The notes beneath the pieces are model-generated. The model had not been told where the DNA came from, searched no databases, and was given only the letters and a program-made list of their open reading frames with translations. From assembly GCA_958510825.1 (NCBI GenBank), contig OY294046.1, positions 47,597,794 to 47,661,793 of the forward strand: a stretch of DNA of 64,000 nt, in the 5' to 3' direction. This DNA is from Brachypterus glaber (lineage: Eukaryota > Arthropoda > Insecta > Coleoptera > Kateretidae). Shown here one piece after another: positions 24,409-35,689 of this stretch; positions within the stretch are counted from its first letter, which is position 1, and each line of letters begins with the position of its first letter. The position numbers and the translations under genes are program-made.

Positions 24409-24739
24409 AATAGTTATTTATGGTACTAGTGGGTAAAGTAAGATATTGCCCATGAGAAAATTAACCTGGCGTCAGCCAAGCAGGTTAATTTTCGAGAGGG
24501 CAATATCGGTTTACCCATGAGTGCCATACAAGGTTTTATCCAATAAATAGCTTAGGAATTCATATTTTTATTAAAAAATTTAATGACATTTACAAGAAAA
24601 TAATTTGACAAGTGACAGTTGAGTGGGTAAAATAAATAATTATCCACTCAATAAAGTAAAAGCCACGCGGGGGTTATTATTGAGTTTATCTATTTAAAAT
24701 AAAGCTGGTAATTGTCTTATTATCTGTATGTATTGCATA
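24409..24739 (+). repeat. Dispersed repeat with 47-bp hairpin, copy 1
   Basis: 331 bp repeated at 37179-37515 with few differences. It contains a hairpin at 24421-24536: TGGTACTAGTGGGTAAAG against CTTTACCC-type sequence, ATATTGCCC against GGGCAATAT, and GAAAATTAACCTG against CAGGTTAATTTTC. No terminal inverted repeats or coding sequence seen, so the class is unknown. Confidence 0.8.
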
Positions 24740-25992
24740 AATGTAATTTATTATTTTAACAAATTTTCGGTTCATTGATTCAATAATGAAATAAAAGAGC
24801 CAGACATAAAGTATTAAGCATTATAAATAGATCAGTATTTTTATACATTTTTATCATTATTAAGCCAGTCGAAAATATAATAACCTGTTATTTAAAACGC
24901 CTGTCTATAAATTTCAGGAAAATTTAGTAATAAATAAAAGGATAATAAGCTGTGAAAATATAAAATGCTTTTTAGTTAGGGGTATACTATACCTGTCCTT
25001 TAAAAGCTTTTCAGTTTTGAGCAGGTTTATTAAGTTTCACTTCAGTTAGTAGCATATTGTTATTCTTAGTGATAGGACAGAGGCGATGACCTTGCTGATA
25101 ATGGATAGGCGACAATCAATTCGGTGTTGCCAATTTAAGCGCTGTATATTCTGTAGTAGTAAACAAGAGTAAGTTAAATCCTATTTATAATCTGTTACTC
25201 CTAAGTAGAATTTTTCAAAATGGATGTGTGGGGGATATGGACGTTCTTTTTACTCAAATGTAAGCCCATTTGCCATAGGCCCACCCATTCGAGCCCAAAC
25301 AGTTTGCCCCAGTTATAAAATGTCAAAAATTCTAACCTTTTAAAAATATTAGTTTTACGTGCATGTGGTGCTGATGAGGTCCACCATAGCTACTGTATAT
25401 TTAACAAATTTTAGTTAACTTGTTGCGAAGAGTGTATAAAAATTAGTATATTTATAAAAGATTAAAGATTACTTTTTTTTTGACAAATTCTCGTTAATAC
25501 AAAATGTTATCTGTACGAAATATCTTGTTAAACATAATGGTAGGTAGTTTAGAGACGTGCGAAAACAACGTTTAATCTGCAGATCTAAAATGGGCAAAAA
25601 ATACGAATGAAAACCCTAGAAATCGTCTAAATATTTTAAGTAAAATAGCATGAAAGATTACGAGGGTCAAAAATTATAATATAAACTGCTTAGGGTTTTT
25701 GGTTTTAGGAGACTGAATTGCTAGCTTTGCAAGACACATTTTTTTACTACATAATTAAGTGCTTGCTTATATATTATAAACCGCCGCCAATACTTGTTTA
25801 CTTGACAACTAATTATTTAATACTGACCATTGTAAGCATTATATTTAATATTGACCATGTTGAGTTTTTATTTAAACGCAAAATATTGTTGAATTTTGTC
25901 CACCAGAAATTATAAGCAATAATGCAGTCATGTTTTTAAAATTGAAGGAAAATCAAGTAAAAGTTATCAATTGCATATAAAATTACCTCCTA
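24740..25992. other. AT-rich non-coding stretch
   Basis: No feature recognised on either strand. Confidence 0.4.
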
Positions 25993-26207
25993 CTATGGTC
26001 TGTTTTTTAAGCAAGATAGTAAATTAAAAATTGCCCGTAAATATGTTTACAACCGGTTTGAATAGTATATGTTTGTGTATAGAATATAGTTATGTTTTAT
26101 AAAATAAACTACGCAGTATATTCGCACATCCAATATTCGAATTTGCTTTGAAAATATTCACTGTGTGATTTTTAATTTACTATCTTGCTCGAAAAAACAG
26201 ACCATAG
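25993..26207. mobile_element. Short foldback MITE, CTATGGTCTGTTTTTT termini
   Basis: CTATGGTCTGTTTTTT and AAAAAACAGACCATAG are exact inverted ends. Arms extend about 40 bp through CAAGATAGTAAATTAAAAAT. 215 bp, non-coding. Confidence 0.8.
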
Positions 26208-26521
26208 AATAGAAAAATTATCGCCTAGATGTAGAAAATTAATTTCTAAGGTTAAAAATTCGATAAATAATAGTCAATCACAGAGAAGTAAACCACTAAA
26301 CCCTTGTATAATTCATAAAAAAACAATAGTTCGTTTTAGCAATGATTTCGCGTGATTACAAGGTCGTAATGTAGTGACTACGGTCGTAGTTACCGAATTT
26401 GTCTGATTAAAAAGACGGCTATTACCCTCGCCGACAATGTATTTTACTATTGGCTGCGAACACGCGAAGGTTATGCTATAATTTTCTAAATTCTAATTAT
26501 ATACCCTATTTCATTTCATTA

Positions 26522-28054
26522 CACAGCCCCACAAAAAAAAAGTCCGGATCTCTAGACCAGACATGTGTATCCTTATGTATTTTGGCCCGCTGAATCCGAA
26601 TCCGAGGTCAGAAAAAGCCCTACACCCCAGGAATTGGCCCCAGAGGCCGAAAATGGCCGCTGAAAGGTGTGAAACGGGAATTCCGGCATGACGGATGCTC
26701 AGGGCAGGTTGAGATTGCATTCTCAACGCAAAGTCGAATTAGTGGGTAACCGAGCTTAGATCCGACAGGCATCGCGGCCCCTGAGGCCGGAAAATGGGCC
26801 CCTGGGGGCCGAAAAATCGAGATTTTCACGTCGGGATCGCAGCACTTCGATTTTCTTGTAACTTCAAACTGCAGCAACGTAAAGAGGTGGAACCTCTTCC
26901 AGGCCCATTGAAATTCACACCCAGGGTCCGAAAAACGGGCCCTCAGGGCGGGAAAATCAAGATTTCCACGTCGTCATCACGGCACTCAAATTTCTATGGA
27001 CTCTAAAACTCACGGAAACACTGGCAATGTAGCAACATTTCGAGGCCCATTGTAATTCATGCCCGGGCCCAGAAAATGGACCCTTAGGACCAGAAAATCA
27101 AAATTTCATGCCGGCATCACGGCGCTCGGGTTTCTACGGACTTTTAAACTTGAGAAACACCCAAGATGGTGGAACGGTTCAAAGCCCATCGGAAGTCATG
27201 CCCAGGGTCCGGAAAATGGGAGCTCGGTGGCCGCAAACCGATATCCCTACGTCTGAATCACGGTACTCGAATTTCCATGAACTTTTAAACTCCAGAAACG
27301 CAAACGACAGTGGGACAGTCCGAGGCCCATTGAAATTCATGCCCGGAGTTCAGAGAATGGCCGCTCTGGTGTCAAGGACATCCTGTGTGTTTTTGTATGT
27401 TTCTTCCAGATTCAATATGTCGTACTTCGGCTCCTCCCAGCGCTTATAACTCACCCCAAATACGAGTAGGAAATTTAATTCTTGACTGCATCTAGCCAAG
27501 CAGGACACCTCCATGTATTTTCCCAGGCCCATTTTCTGGGCCTCGGGCATACATTCCAATGAGCCACGAATTGTTCCAACATCGTCAGTGTTTCCTGAGT
27601 TTGAAAGTCCATAGAAACATCAATGCCGTGATGACGACGTGGAAATCTTGATTTTCCTGCCCTGAGGGCCCATTTTCCGGACCCTGGGCGTGAATTTCAA
27701 TGGGCCTGGAAGAGGTTCCAGCCTCTTTACGTAGCTGCAGTTTGAAGTTTCAAGAAAATCCAAGTACTGCGATCCCGACGTGAAAATCTCGATTTTTCGG
27801 GCCCCAAGGGCCCATTTTCCGGCCTCAGGGGCCGCGATGCCTGTCGGATCTAACCACCGTTAGCCACTAATTCCGTCCATCCGTCATGCCGGAATTCCCG
27901 TTTCACACCTTTCAGCGGCCATTTTCGGCCTCTGGGGCCAATTCCTGGGGTGTAGGGCTTTTTCTGACCTCGGATTCGGATTCAGCGGGCAAAAATACAT
28001 AAGGATACACATGTCTGGTCTAGAGATCCAGACTTTTTTTTTTGTGGGGCTGTG
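26522..28054. mobile_element. GC-rich foldback with ~140-bp tandem units
   Basis: Inverted ends CACAGCCCCACAAAAAAA and the complement of TTTTTGTGGGGCTGTG, possible TTA target repeat. Arms of about 480 bp (26522-27010 and 27600-28054) match through CGGATTCGGATTCAGCG-type and GAATTCCCGTTTCACACC-type blocks. In the middle the landmark CCCATTGAAATTC or CCCATNGNAATTC recurs at 26904, 27046, 27185 and 27326, a period of 139-142 bp. GC content is far above the surroundings. Outside it, ATACCCTATTTCATTTCA (about 26498) and its complement (about 28518-28535) form a further inverted pair, so it may sit in another palindrome. Confidence 0.8.
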
Positions 28055-28744
28055 TTATTAGTAACTAAAAAAGTTACTAGGTTTAGTTTCGCTTTTAAGT
28101 AGATCTTCTGGTGGAAAACGGCTTTTTGCGTAAATTTGAAGTATCTCTGAGGCTTTGCTCGAATATAACGAAGAAAATTGGCCAAAATTTTACAACAGTA
28201 TTTTAAAGCATAATTGTAAATTACCTAAGAAGTCTCTATATGCTGTTAAATATCCACCACAATTTATTATCACTTATTTATCACTTATTTATTATACACT
28301 TATTTATTTTATCACTAAATTATATCACTTTGTTTGCTTACATAACATTTATGGAGGCAATTTTTAAAACAAATACGAAATTTTATTTCTGACAGTGACA
28401 AGAGAAAAATAATTTTGAAAAACTTCAAAATTGATACCATGATTGCAACCTTAGTCAAAACAACTAATATTAGGACCAATCATAAAAATCAAAAGAACTA
28501 AATAGTTACTAATATTGAAATGAAATAGGGTATAATATATATAATATATATTATATACAAGTATTTTTTCAGTAAAAAAGTTGAACCACACATACCGCAA
28601 AAAAAAAAAAACACTGCCGTTATTTGGATATTACGGGTGGAAACACCCGTTATTAAAATCGACCCAAAAATCTATTTTTTTGCATTTTAGGGTTTAGAAT
28701 ATCATTAAATGTCGAAAAAATGTGAAAAAAGTGGGTGTTAAAAA
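28055..28744. other. AT-rich stretch between foldback and gap
   Basis: Contains ATATATATAATATATATTAT at about 28534-28560 and an ACGGGTGGAAACACCCGT palindrome at about 28634. A similar ACGGGTTGAAACACACGT lies behind the LINE at 32316. No gene seen. Confidence 0.45.
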
Positions 28745-28862
28745 AATGTCTGTCTGTCTGTATGTAAACCTAATAACTTTTGAACGGAACGTCCGATTTG
28801 AAAAATTCTTTCACCAAAGGATTCAGAACCTTTTCTACTTGGGTCACATCAAATATGGTTAA
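28745..28862 (+). repeat. Dispersed repeat with GTCTGTCTGTCTG core, truncated by the gap
   Basis: The order GTCTGTCTGTCTGTATGTAA, ATAACTTTTGAACG, CTTTCACCAAAGGATTCAG and ACCTTT matches 35690-35970, where it reads CTTTCACAACCAAATGATTC. Element class not recognised. Confidence 0.5.
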
Positions 28863-29062
28863 NNNNNNNNNNNNNNNNNNNNNNNNNNNNNNNNNNNNNN
28901 NNNNNNNNNNNNNNNNNNNNNNNNNNNNNNNNNNNNNNNNNNNNNNNNNNNNNNNNNNNNNNNNNNNNNNNNNNNNNNNNNNNNNNNNNNNNNNNNNNNN
29001 NNNNNNNNNNNNNNNNNNNNNNNNNNNNNNNNNNNNNNNNNNNNNNNNNNNNNNNNNNNNNN
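28863..29062. other. Assembly gap (200 N)
   Basis: Exactly 200 N. It removes the 5' end of the LINE, and frames reading through it are not meaningful. Confidence 0.99.
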
Positions 29063-29064
29063 CC

Positions 29065-31899
29065 AAAAAACTTAACCCAGACAACAGTAAGCAACCAAGC
29101 ATGAACAACACACTAAATATTATCTTCCTGTACACCAATGCGAATTCCATAATGAACAAAATGGATGAGCTAAGATCATATGCTAATAAAGAAAAACCCA
29201 CCTTCATTTTAATTACTGAGACCTGGTTAAAAAGTTGTATCCCGGATAATATGGTCGACATCTCAGGCTATATCGTTCACAGAAATGATCGTGAACATAA
29301 AAAAGGAGGGGGTGTATGTATTTATCATAAAAATACCCTACATGGTCACTCTTTACATATCATAGAAGTAAACGATTTTACTATGTCAGAAGATATGAAC
29401 TTCATATGGGTCCAAGCACAGATAAGCAAGGAAAAAATCCAAATACTATGCATATACAGAAGTAAAAGTACAGCAATCCAAGCAAATAACGACATGATTG
29501 AAGTCATTAACCGTGCAGTATCTAGTAATCTACCAACCTACATATGTGGGGATTTCAACTACCCTGACATTAATTGGAATAATCTGTCATTAACAAAGAA
29601 TGAAGCGGTTGCATATGACTTTCTGGAAGCATATAAAACCATGAATGCAGTACAAGTTGTGAACTTTATAACCAGAAAACGAGGTGCTGAGGAATCCCTG
29701 CTTGACTTAATCTTGGTCAACGATAAAAAACTTGTCTGTGATCTTAAGCAAAAGGCACCCCTTGGTCTTAGTGACCATATAGTGATCCTTTTCACATCAC
29801 AAATTAAACTTAATCATAAACCGACTCATAAAGTACGAAAACGCAACTTTTGGAAGGCTAATTATGATAACATTAAGCAGTATCTCACAGACAACCTAGT
29901 CAGCAGTAACATAACTTTAAATGATATTTGTAAAGTAATTACGGAGGCAATATATATTTATGTACCGTTTCACACTGTTAAATACAATCCACAAAAGCCT
30001 TGGATAAACCAAACATTGTTTAAAGCCATTGACTATAAAAGGAAATTGTGGGATAAATATGTCCAGGACAGGTCTCAAGCTACACTTTACAGAGAACAAA
30101 ACAATAGATTAAAAAGGCAACTTGCAGATGCTAGAAAGCGGTATGAAAATGAGATAGCTACCGCATCATCCAAAAAGTTTTATAGTTACGTGAAACGATC
30201 CCTTAAGTCGAATGCAGGTCAGGTTGCCTTGCAGAATGATGATGGTCGCATGATGTCTTCTGACGAATCTGCTGAGGCGTTTGCAACCTACTTTGAATGT
30301 GTGTACACAAGAGAGCCGGATGGTCCACTTCCAGTTATGTCTCAGGCCACATATTCAGCCACATCCATAACCGAAGTTACTTTTACCCCGGAGAACGTGA
30401 AGGAGGCAATCAGCAACTTAAAAAAGGATTCAAACCCGGGTGCTGATGGCATACCTGCACTTCTACTGCAAAAATGTGTCGATACCCTCGCAGAACCCTT
30501 GGCTCTGGCTATGGAGAATAGTATGACTAATGGTACCATACCTGAGGACTGGAAAACATCATATATCGTACCGATTTTCAAACAAGGAAACAAACATCGA
30601 CCCGGTAATTACCGACCGATTAGCTTAACATCCAATTTGTGTAAATGCATGGAGAAAATCATTGTGAAGCAGCTAACAGATTTTCTGCTTCAAAATGGTG
30701 TTATTTCCCAATCCCAGCATGGCTTTTTACCAAAACGATCAGTCGAAACTAATTTATTACAATGTGTGAACCAGTGGACAGAAAATAACGACCAAGGGCT
30801 TCCTACTGATATATTGTACCTCGATTTTGAAAAAGCGTTTGATAAGGTTCCCCACAAGAGATTGTTGTTGAAGCTTAATCATTTTGGAGTTAGAGGATGC
30901 ATACTGGACTGGCTACGGGAATTCTTAAGGAGCAGAAAGTTTAGAGTCAAATTTAATAATATATTCTCAGAAATTAGAAACATACTAAGCGGGGTAATAC
31001 AGGGATCGGTGTTGGGCCCTCTACTTTTTTTAGTATATATATCCGACCTTGCTGATGCTATTCTTGCCTACATACTTTTCTTTGCTGACGATGCCAAAAT
31101 GTTTTGCAATCCGCTCACAGATGCTGCCTTATTTTCTGAAGATATTGAGAGAGTCACGAGATGGGCACAACTCTGGCTTATGTCACTAAACACGAATAAA
31201 TGCTCCATTCTTCATTTAGGTCCAAAAAATCCTAATTTAACATACAGGTTAAATGGTGAACCAGTAAGGGTAGTCCAGACACAAAAAGACCTTGGTATTG
31301 ATATATCATCTGATTTAAAATGGGATCAGCATATAACCAGAATAGTCAAAAGGGCTAACTCAATGTTATATTTAATTAGAATTGCATTTAAAGATCACTC
31401 TGAGAACACTATATCCAAACTGTACAAAACGTACGTCCGACCTATTATCGAATACGCTGAATGTGTCTGGAACCCATATTATGCAAAGGATATAGAACTA
31501 CTTGAAGGAGTTCAAAGAAGGGCAACCAAGATTCCTCCAGAGCTGAGAGACTTACCTTACCCAGAACGCCTATCGCATATGAACTTAACTACCCTGGCAG
31601 CCAGAAGATCTCGAGGTGACCTCATTCAGACGTATAAGATACTAAGCAACTACTACTCGGTTGAGCTCAACATTTTTCACCTGAATAATAACCCTAACTT
31701 AAGAGGCCATAATAAGAAACTAACCAAAGAACGGTGTGCCAAGTTACCCAGAAAAAACTTCCTAACCAATAAAGTCGTGTACCAGTGGAATGGCTTAAGT
31801 GTTGACACAGTGGAATCCAGGACTGTAAATCAGTTCAAAAATAGATTGGACAAGGAATTGGAGAGGGGTAGAAATCAATGGGCACATTTTCCAACCTAG
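29065..31899 (+). CDS. CR1/jockey-like LINE endonuclease-reverse transcriptase, 5' end in gap
   Basis: An uninterrupted frame of 944 codons ends at TAG 31897-31899. The N-terminal 230 residues form an APE-type endonuclease, which nicks target DNA: YTNANSIMNKMDELR, LITETWL with the catalytic Glu, ICGDFNYPDINW, LLDLILVND and GLSDHIVI. The reverse transcriptase follows: NPGADGIP, NYRPISL, the catalytic YLDFEKAFD near residue 585 and FADDAKMF near residue 673. The C-terminal part has KDLGIDISSDLKWD, YAECVWNPYY and LEGVQRRATK. This order is typical of the CR1/jockey group. Oddities: the usual GVPQGSVLGP box reads GVIQGSVLGP, and the start and any ORF1 are missing because of the gap. The intact frame suggests a young copy. 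The exact clade cannot be assigned by eye. Confidence 0.93.
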   Translation, partial: KKLNPDNSKQPSMNNTLNIIFLYTNANSIMNKMDELRSYANKEKPTFILITETWLKSCIPDNMVDISGYIVHRNDREHKKGGGVCIYHKNTLHGHSLHIIEVNDFTMSEDMNFIWVQAQISKEKIQILCIYRSKSTAIQANNDMIEVINRAVSSNLPTYICGDFNYPDINWNNLSLTKNEAVAYDFLEAYKTMNAVQVVNFITRKRGAEESLLDLILVNDKKLVCDLKQKAPLGLSDHIVILFTSQIKLNHKPTHKVRKRNFWKANYDNIKQYLTDNLVSSNITLNDICKVITEAIYIYVPFHTVKYNPQKPWINQTLFKAIDYKRKLWDKYVQDRSQATLYREQNNRLKRQLADARKRYENEIATASSKKFYSYVKRSLKSNAGQVALQNDDGRMMSSDESAEAFATYFECVYTREPDGPLPVMSQATYSATSITEVTFTPENVKEAISNLKKDSNPGADGIPALLLQKCVDTLAEPLALAMENSMTNGTIPEDWKTSYIVPIFKQGNKHRPGNYRPISLTSNLCKCMEKIIVKQLTDFLLQNGVISQSQHGFLPKRSVETNLLQCVNQWTENNDQGLPTDILYLDFEKAFDKVPHKRLLLKLNHFGVRGCILDWLREFLRSRKFRVKFNNIFSEIRNILSGVIQGSVLGPLLFLVYISDLADAILAYILFFADDAKMFCNPLTDAALFSEDIERVTRWAQLWLMSLNTNKCSILHLGPKNPNLTYRLNGEPVRVVQTQKDLGIDISSDLKWDQHITRIVKRANSMLYLIRIAFKDHSENTISKLYKTYVRPIIEYAECVWNPYYAKDIELLEGVQRRATKIPPELRDLPYPERLSHMNLTTLAARRSRGDLIQTYKILSNYYSVELNIFHLNNNPNLRGHNKKLTKERCAKLPRKNFLTNKVVYQWNGLSVDTVESRTVNQFKNRLDKELERGRNQWAHFPT

Positions 31900-32069
31900 A
31901 TATTCTTGTGATAAAAAAAAAAAAAAAAAAAAACTTTTAATCTTAATTTGAATTTTATTTAGATATTTATTTATTTTTGAATAATGTGATAAATTGTGAT
32001 ATATAACTTTTTTATTTTTAAATTAATTTGTATAAAAACGGTTTCATCGGCTTATAGCCGCTTACTGTT

Positions 32070-32106
<37 letters not shown>
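31900..32106 (+). mobile_element. LINE 3' UTR, terminal hairpin and (TAA)n tail
   Basis: The 3' UTR holds an internal A run (about 31913-31933), then a small stem CGGCT-TAT-AGCCG at 32048-32060 and a tail of 12 TAA units at 32071-32106. A hairpin next to a short-repeat tail is typical of LINEs whose reverse transcriptase recognises the RNA 3' end. Confidence 0.8.
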
Positions 32107-32108
<2 letters not shown>

Positions 32109-33560
32109 GCTTTAAATCACTGATATTCATAAATTTCAATTTATTAATTGAAACTTGGTATTAAAAACGGGCCACTAAAAACTAATTTAAACACTTATTT
32201 ATTAAACATATATTTGCAGTAAAGAATTACGGAAATCAAAACATCAAATGACTGCGCTTGTACCAGTATAGCGTTGTCAAAGTTTATTAGAAACCGATGG
32301 GAAATTGTTTTTTTTACGGGTTGAAACACACGTTATTTTATTTCTTTTCAGTTGAAAACTAAACTTTTTAAACTAAAACAGCAATGATCTTTATTTAAAT
32401 GCTAATATATGTGATAACAACTATGTTATTAGAATAATCTCAAGCATAAAATATCCCTCGAGCAAAGTTTAGACTTGGCAACATTCACGAACAAGTGAAC
32501 ATCGTGGATTTAAAAAGCGCGGAAAATTTGAGTTTTAAATTTTAATTATAGTTGTAAAGTAATATTGTTGTTTAGTTCTTAAATTTTTAATTTAAACATG
32601 AAACAACATAAAACATTGTAAAATTATATACTTTCTTACTTGTGAAATAGTCTTTCAAAATACCATTCGTGAATTTTGAATTATACATAATTTTTTACTG
32701 TATATAAAAAAATATTTTGCGTAAGGAAATTGTTTGAGTGCAAAATGTGCCGAGCTAAATATTGTTTTAATACAGTAAGAAAATTATCGATAATTCAACA
32801 TGCACTTATGATATTACTACTGACAGTAACAGGCTGTTAGATATGTTTTTTTTTCTGACCGATATGCCACTAGTTTTTTCTCTCATAATTACATAGTCAC
32901 TAAAAATTACTTATACCTATATTTATAATTTTGTTGTGAGTCTAAATTATATATAAATATTTAAAATAGCAGTATCTGTTATCTAAATTAGTAGTACTAC
33001 CTAGTGTCTAATATATAAATTATACATACAATTAGATTATAGGACCTAACGTTATGTTATAACAGCCATTTGTAAATCTGTGCCTTAAAACAAGCATATC
33101 GTTTGCAACATAATCATTATTATTAAAATTCAGATAGGTATCATTAAGCTTTCATACTTAAGTTTTTCTTTCAGAGGTTAAAGCTCGCGAAAATAATGCA
33201 ACCCTGAAAAAAAAAATAAAAAAAAAGAACAAAAAAAAGAGAAAATTCAGTTACATCAGATAGAAACGTAGTCTAGCAAAAACCAATTATAATGAAAGCA
33301 TGTCGTAGTGAATACAATCTTACATTAATATTTTAATAAGAAACTTGCAAAAAGTTAAAGCTCCAAAAGATTTCTACGAAAATTACGGGAAATTTACTGA
33401 GAAAAAATTTCGCACATTGGGTTAACTACACAGATGTATTTTACAAAATATATTAATAATATATATTAATACCAGTATGATATAGACAATTTATGTTTAA
33501 TTATACGTCGTCACAGCTCTCTAAAATACAACCCTATTTAGTAAATAATCTTTATTTAGA
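32107..33560. other. AT-rich non-coding stretch
   Basis: No feature recognised except an A-rich run at 33205-33245 and the ACGGGTTGAAACACACGT motif near 32316. Confidence 0.4.
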
Positions 33561-33570
33561 TCTAAGGCCT

Positions 33571-33670
33571 TCACGGTTAGACATATTTATAGAACCAGTA
33601 GTTTCGGGTTTTAACTATCCGACGTTTCGTCTCTTAATACTAGAGATATCTTCAGGTATACTGATGATGA
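33571..33670 (-). other. Hammerhead-like motif, probably a Penelope-like element remnant
   Basis: Read on the minus strand: CTGAAGA (33649-33655), a possible 5-bp stem TCTCT/AGAGA with 7-nt loop (33630-33646), then CGAAAC (33624-33629) and GTCGG. The order CTGANGA, stem, GAAAC is the hammerhead ribozyme core. Such motifs followed by GAAACGTCGG are known from Penelope-like retroelements. Only this fragment is visible, with no reverse transcriptase nearby. CTGAAGA departs from the canonical CTGATGA at the variable position, and stems I and III were not established. Confidence 0.4.
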
Positions 33671-34108
33671 ATAATCTTTAATATACAAATATATGTAAAT
33701 ATAAACACAGTATATTTAAATATTGAATACAACTACATAATTTTATATCGTTTTTACAACTACAGACACGATTGATATTTACATATTTATAAAGTGATCA
33801 AAAGTTTCGGCAAATGGCTTTTTTTATATAAAAATTGGTCAAAAGTTTTGGCGAATGGCTTTTTTTATATATCTACGACCCATTTCTTGCAATTGTATTT
33901 AAAATACAAATTGCGCTAAAATTGAAAGTATAAATTATTTATGTTTTTGAAGTCTGTTATTGTTTGTCAAGTTATTAAGATAAAGTTGTATACTACCGAT
34001 GATTTGAAATTGTTTTTAATTTTAATTGGAATGACTTAATTGGTCATTTTACTTAATCCTACTCCGAAAAAAATAATGTTACTAATTTTGTTATTTTTTG
34101 TTTTACAG
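33671..34108. other. Non-coding sequence up to the headcase acceptor
   Basis: AT-rich. A near-duplicated phrase GATCAAAAGTTTCGGCAAATG / GTCAAAAGTTTTGGCGAATG (each less a base) at 33798 and 33838 gives a 41-bp tandem pair. It ends in the pyrimidine-rich acceptor TTTGTTTTACAG at 34097-34108. Confidence 0.5.
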
Positions 34109-34297
34109 ACGGAAGATGAAGGTAACCATGGAAATGATGATACACGTTGCTTCATTCTCTCCACATTGGCCTCCCAAGGTCGTTCAAAAGTCCATTGCGT
34201 TTTATGCGAAGAACAGCTCTTAGTTTTCGACAGATACCCCTTGGTAGATGGTACATTTTTCCTTAGTCCACGTCAACATGCCAAAAGTTGTATTGAG
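34109..34297 (+). CDS. hdc: headcase (HECA) exon, first one visible in the window
   Basis: 63 codons, phase 0 at both ends, between acceptor TTTTACAG and donor GAG|GTAAGA. The peptide TEDEGNHGNDDTRCFIL is followed by RSKVHCVLCEEQLLVFDRYP and LVDGTFFLSPRQH, which I recognise as the start of the conserved C-terminal cysteine-rich domain of Headcase/HECA. Headcase is a cytoplasmic regulator known in Drosophila from tracheal branching, imaginal cell growth and stem-cell niche work; in humans it is HECA. HCVLC is the first CxxC pair. The N-terminal Headcase domain is not encoded anywhere I could see upstream in the window, so earlier exons must lie beyond the left edge or in a gap. Confidence 0.93.
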
Positions 34298-34330
34298 GTA
34301 AGATACTACGAGTAGTATATTATATCGCAT

Positions 34331-35592
34331 TATTCAGAAATAGGGTCATTAAGAAAAAAAAAACAGAAACTCCTAAAGATTCCAGAAATCGATTTCAAGA
34401 ATTAAAAAAAAATAAAAAAAATTATTTAAAAAAAAACTTATCCAAGCAACTCGTGAGGTTGAGGCGTTACCTTGCTTTTCTATCTCACTTTTGATGTTTT
34501 CTATCTCGCTTAAAGTGAGTCGCTTTTCAGGTTTCCGAATTAACCACGGTTGAAAAACAATTTACTTTTTAGTAATTTTAGAGCTAATGATTGTTTTATT
34601 ATAACAAATAAAAAAATACTTTCACTTTAATATTAAATTCACAACATACCCTCGAACAAATCAAAACAAACAATCAAAACAAATAATCAACACATTTTAA
34701 CTCAAAAATTACAAAAAATACTTTATTGGTTCAAATTCACTACTTTAATAAAATATTAATAATTGCAAAAACACATTATCAATTCAATTCATTTATTTAC
34801 ACGAAACACTTTATTTATAAATAATTTATTAAAAACATGTCGCGGCCATGGAGTTTTTTACGGCTGTCTTTGTTCAGAATTTAAATTTAAACAGAACAGC
34901 TTCAATAGCTCGCGTCTGTGCAATATTTATTCGATTTTCTACCGATGTTTATACAACACAATGTCATGAGTAGATTTGATACGATTGTTATTTAAATTAC
35001 ATCACACGTTGAATTTTAACAAAATCACGGCATAAGGTTTTTTGTTTGTTAAAATGTAATGTAATCGGGTGTTACTAACGGTACTTGTAAGAAAATGTGA
35101 TGGGAGGGCTACAAGTTTTTAAGTGAGTTAAAAAAAGTAATGTCTTAAAAATTTAGTAGTTTTTTTGGATACCTAAATGTACAATCATCGACAAATAAAT
35201 GTAAAGTCCAAACCAAATAATTTTTACTGAAATAGTGAGTAGTAACATTTAAAAAAAAATATATATGATATGAGAATAATTATTTAATTTTTTGTGCAAA
35301 AGACCTACAATTTCCAAAATCAAGAAAAATTATTCCTTTGTTTTTTTTTATAATTATAATATAATGAGCCAATATTAATAGCAGAATCATAATGTTTCTT
35401 CAGTTTTGAAATTAGAAATAAATCTTCATAAACGAAATTAAGCAATTTGGCAGTCAGTGGCGTACTCATTTTAGCAGTATTTTCTTTAAAAAAATCTGCT
35501 CCTTAACGTCGTATATTTTTTTGTTTTAGTTTGGAAAAACTAAACTTTAACAAGGACCTATATGTGTTTTTTCATGACCCTATTACTGAATA
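34331..35592. mobile_element. Intronic TIR element, ~1.26 kb
   Basis: TATTCAGAAATAGGGTCATT at the left and its near-complement CATGACCCTATTACTGAATA at the right. The similarity continues for perhaps 10 further bases (AAGAAAAAAAAAACA against TATGTGTTTTTT). Internal sequence is AT-rich without a transposase frame. Target duplication not clear. Confidence 0.6.
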
Positions 35593-35689
35593 AATAGATA
35601 GTATACCTTATTAAAAATTAACACCTCCAAAAAATACAATTAGTGATTTTATTTACAGCCCAGATGAATCTTTTTTTTTGTATTTTCGG

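Noticed and set aside
26511..27559. Several overlapping frames of 65-113 codons on both strands
   Set aside because: Explained by GC-rich tandem units of a foldback; their repeats mirror the DNA period. Only the central segment is mentioned as a weak finding.
28770..29261. Minus-strand frames across the second gap
   Set aside because: They run through 200 N and are antisense to the LINE endonuclease.
1..34108. Upstream headcase exons within the window
   Set aside because: I looked for the N-terminal Headcase domain in all frames and found nothing resembling it.
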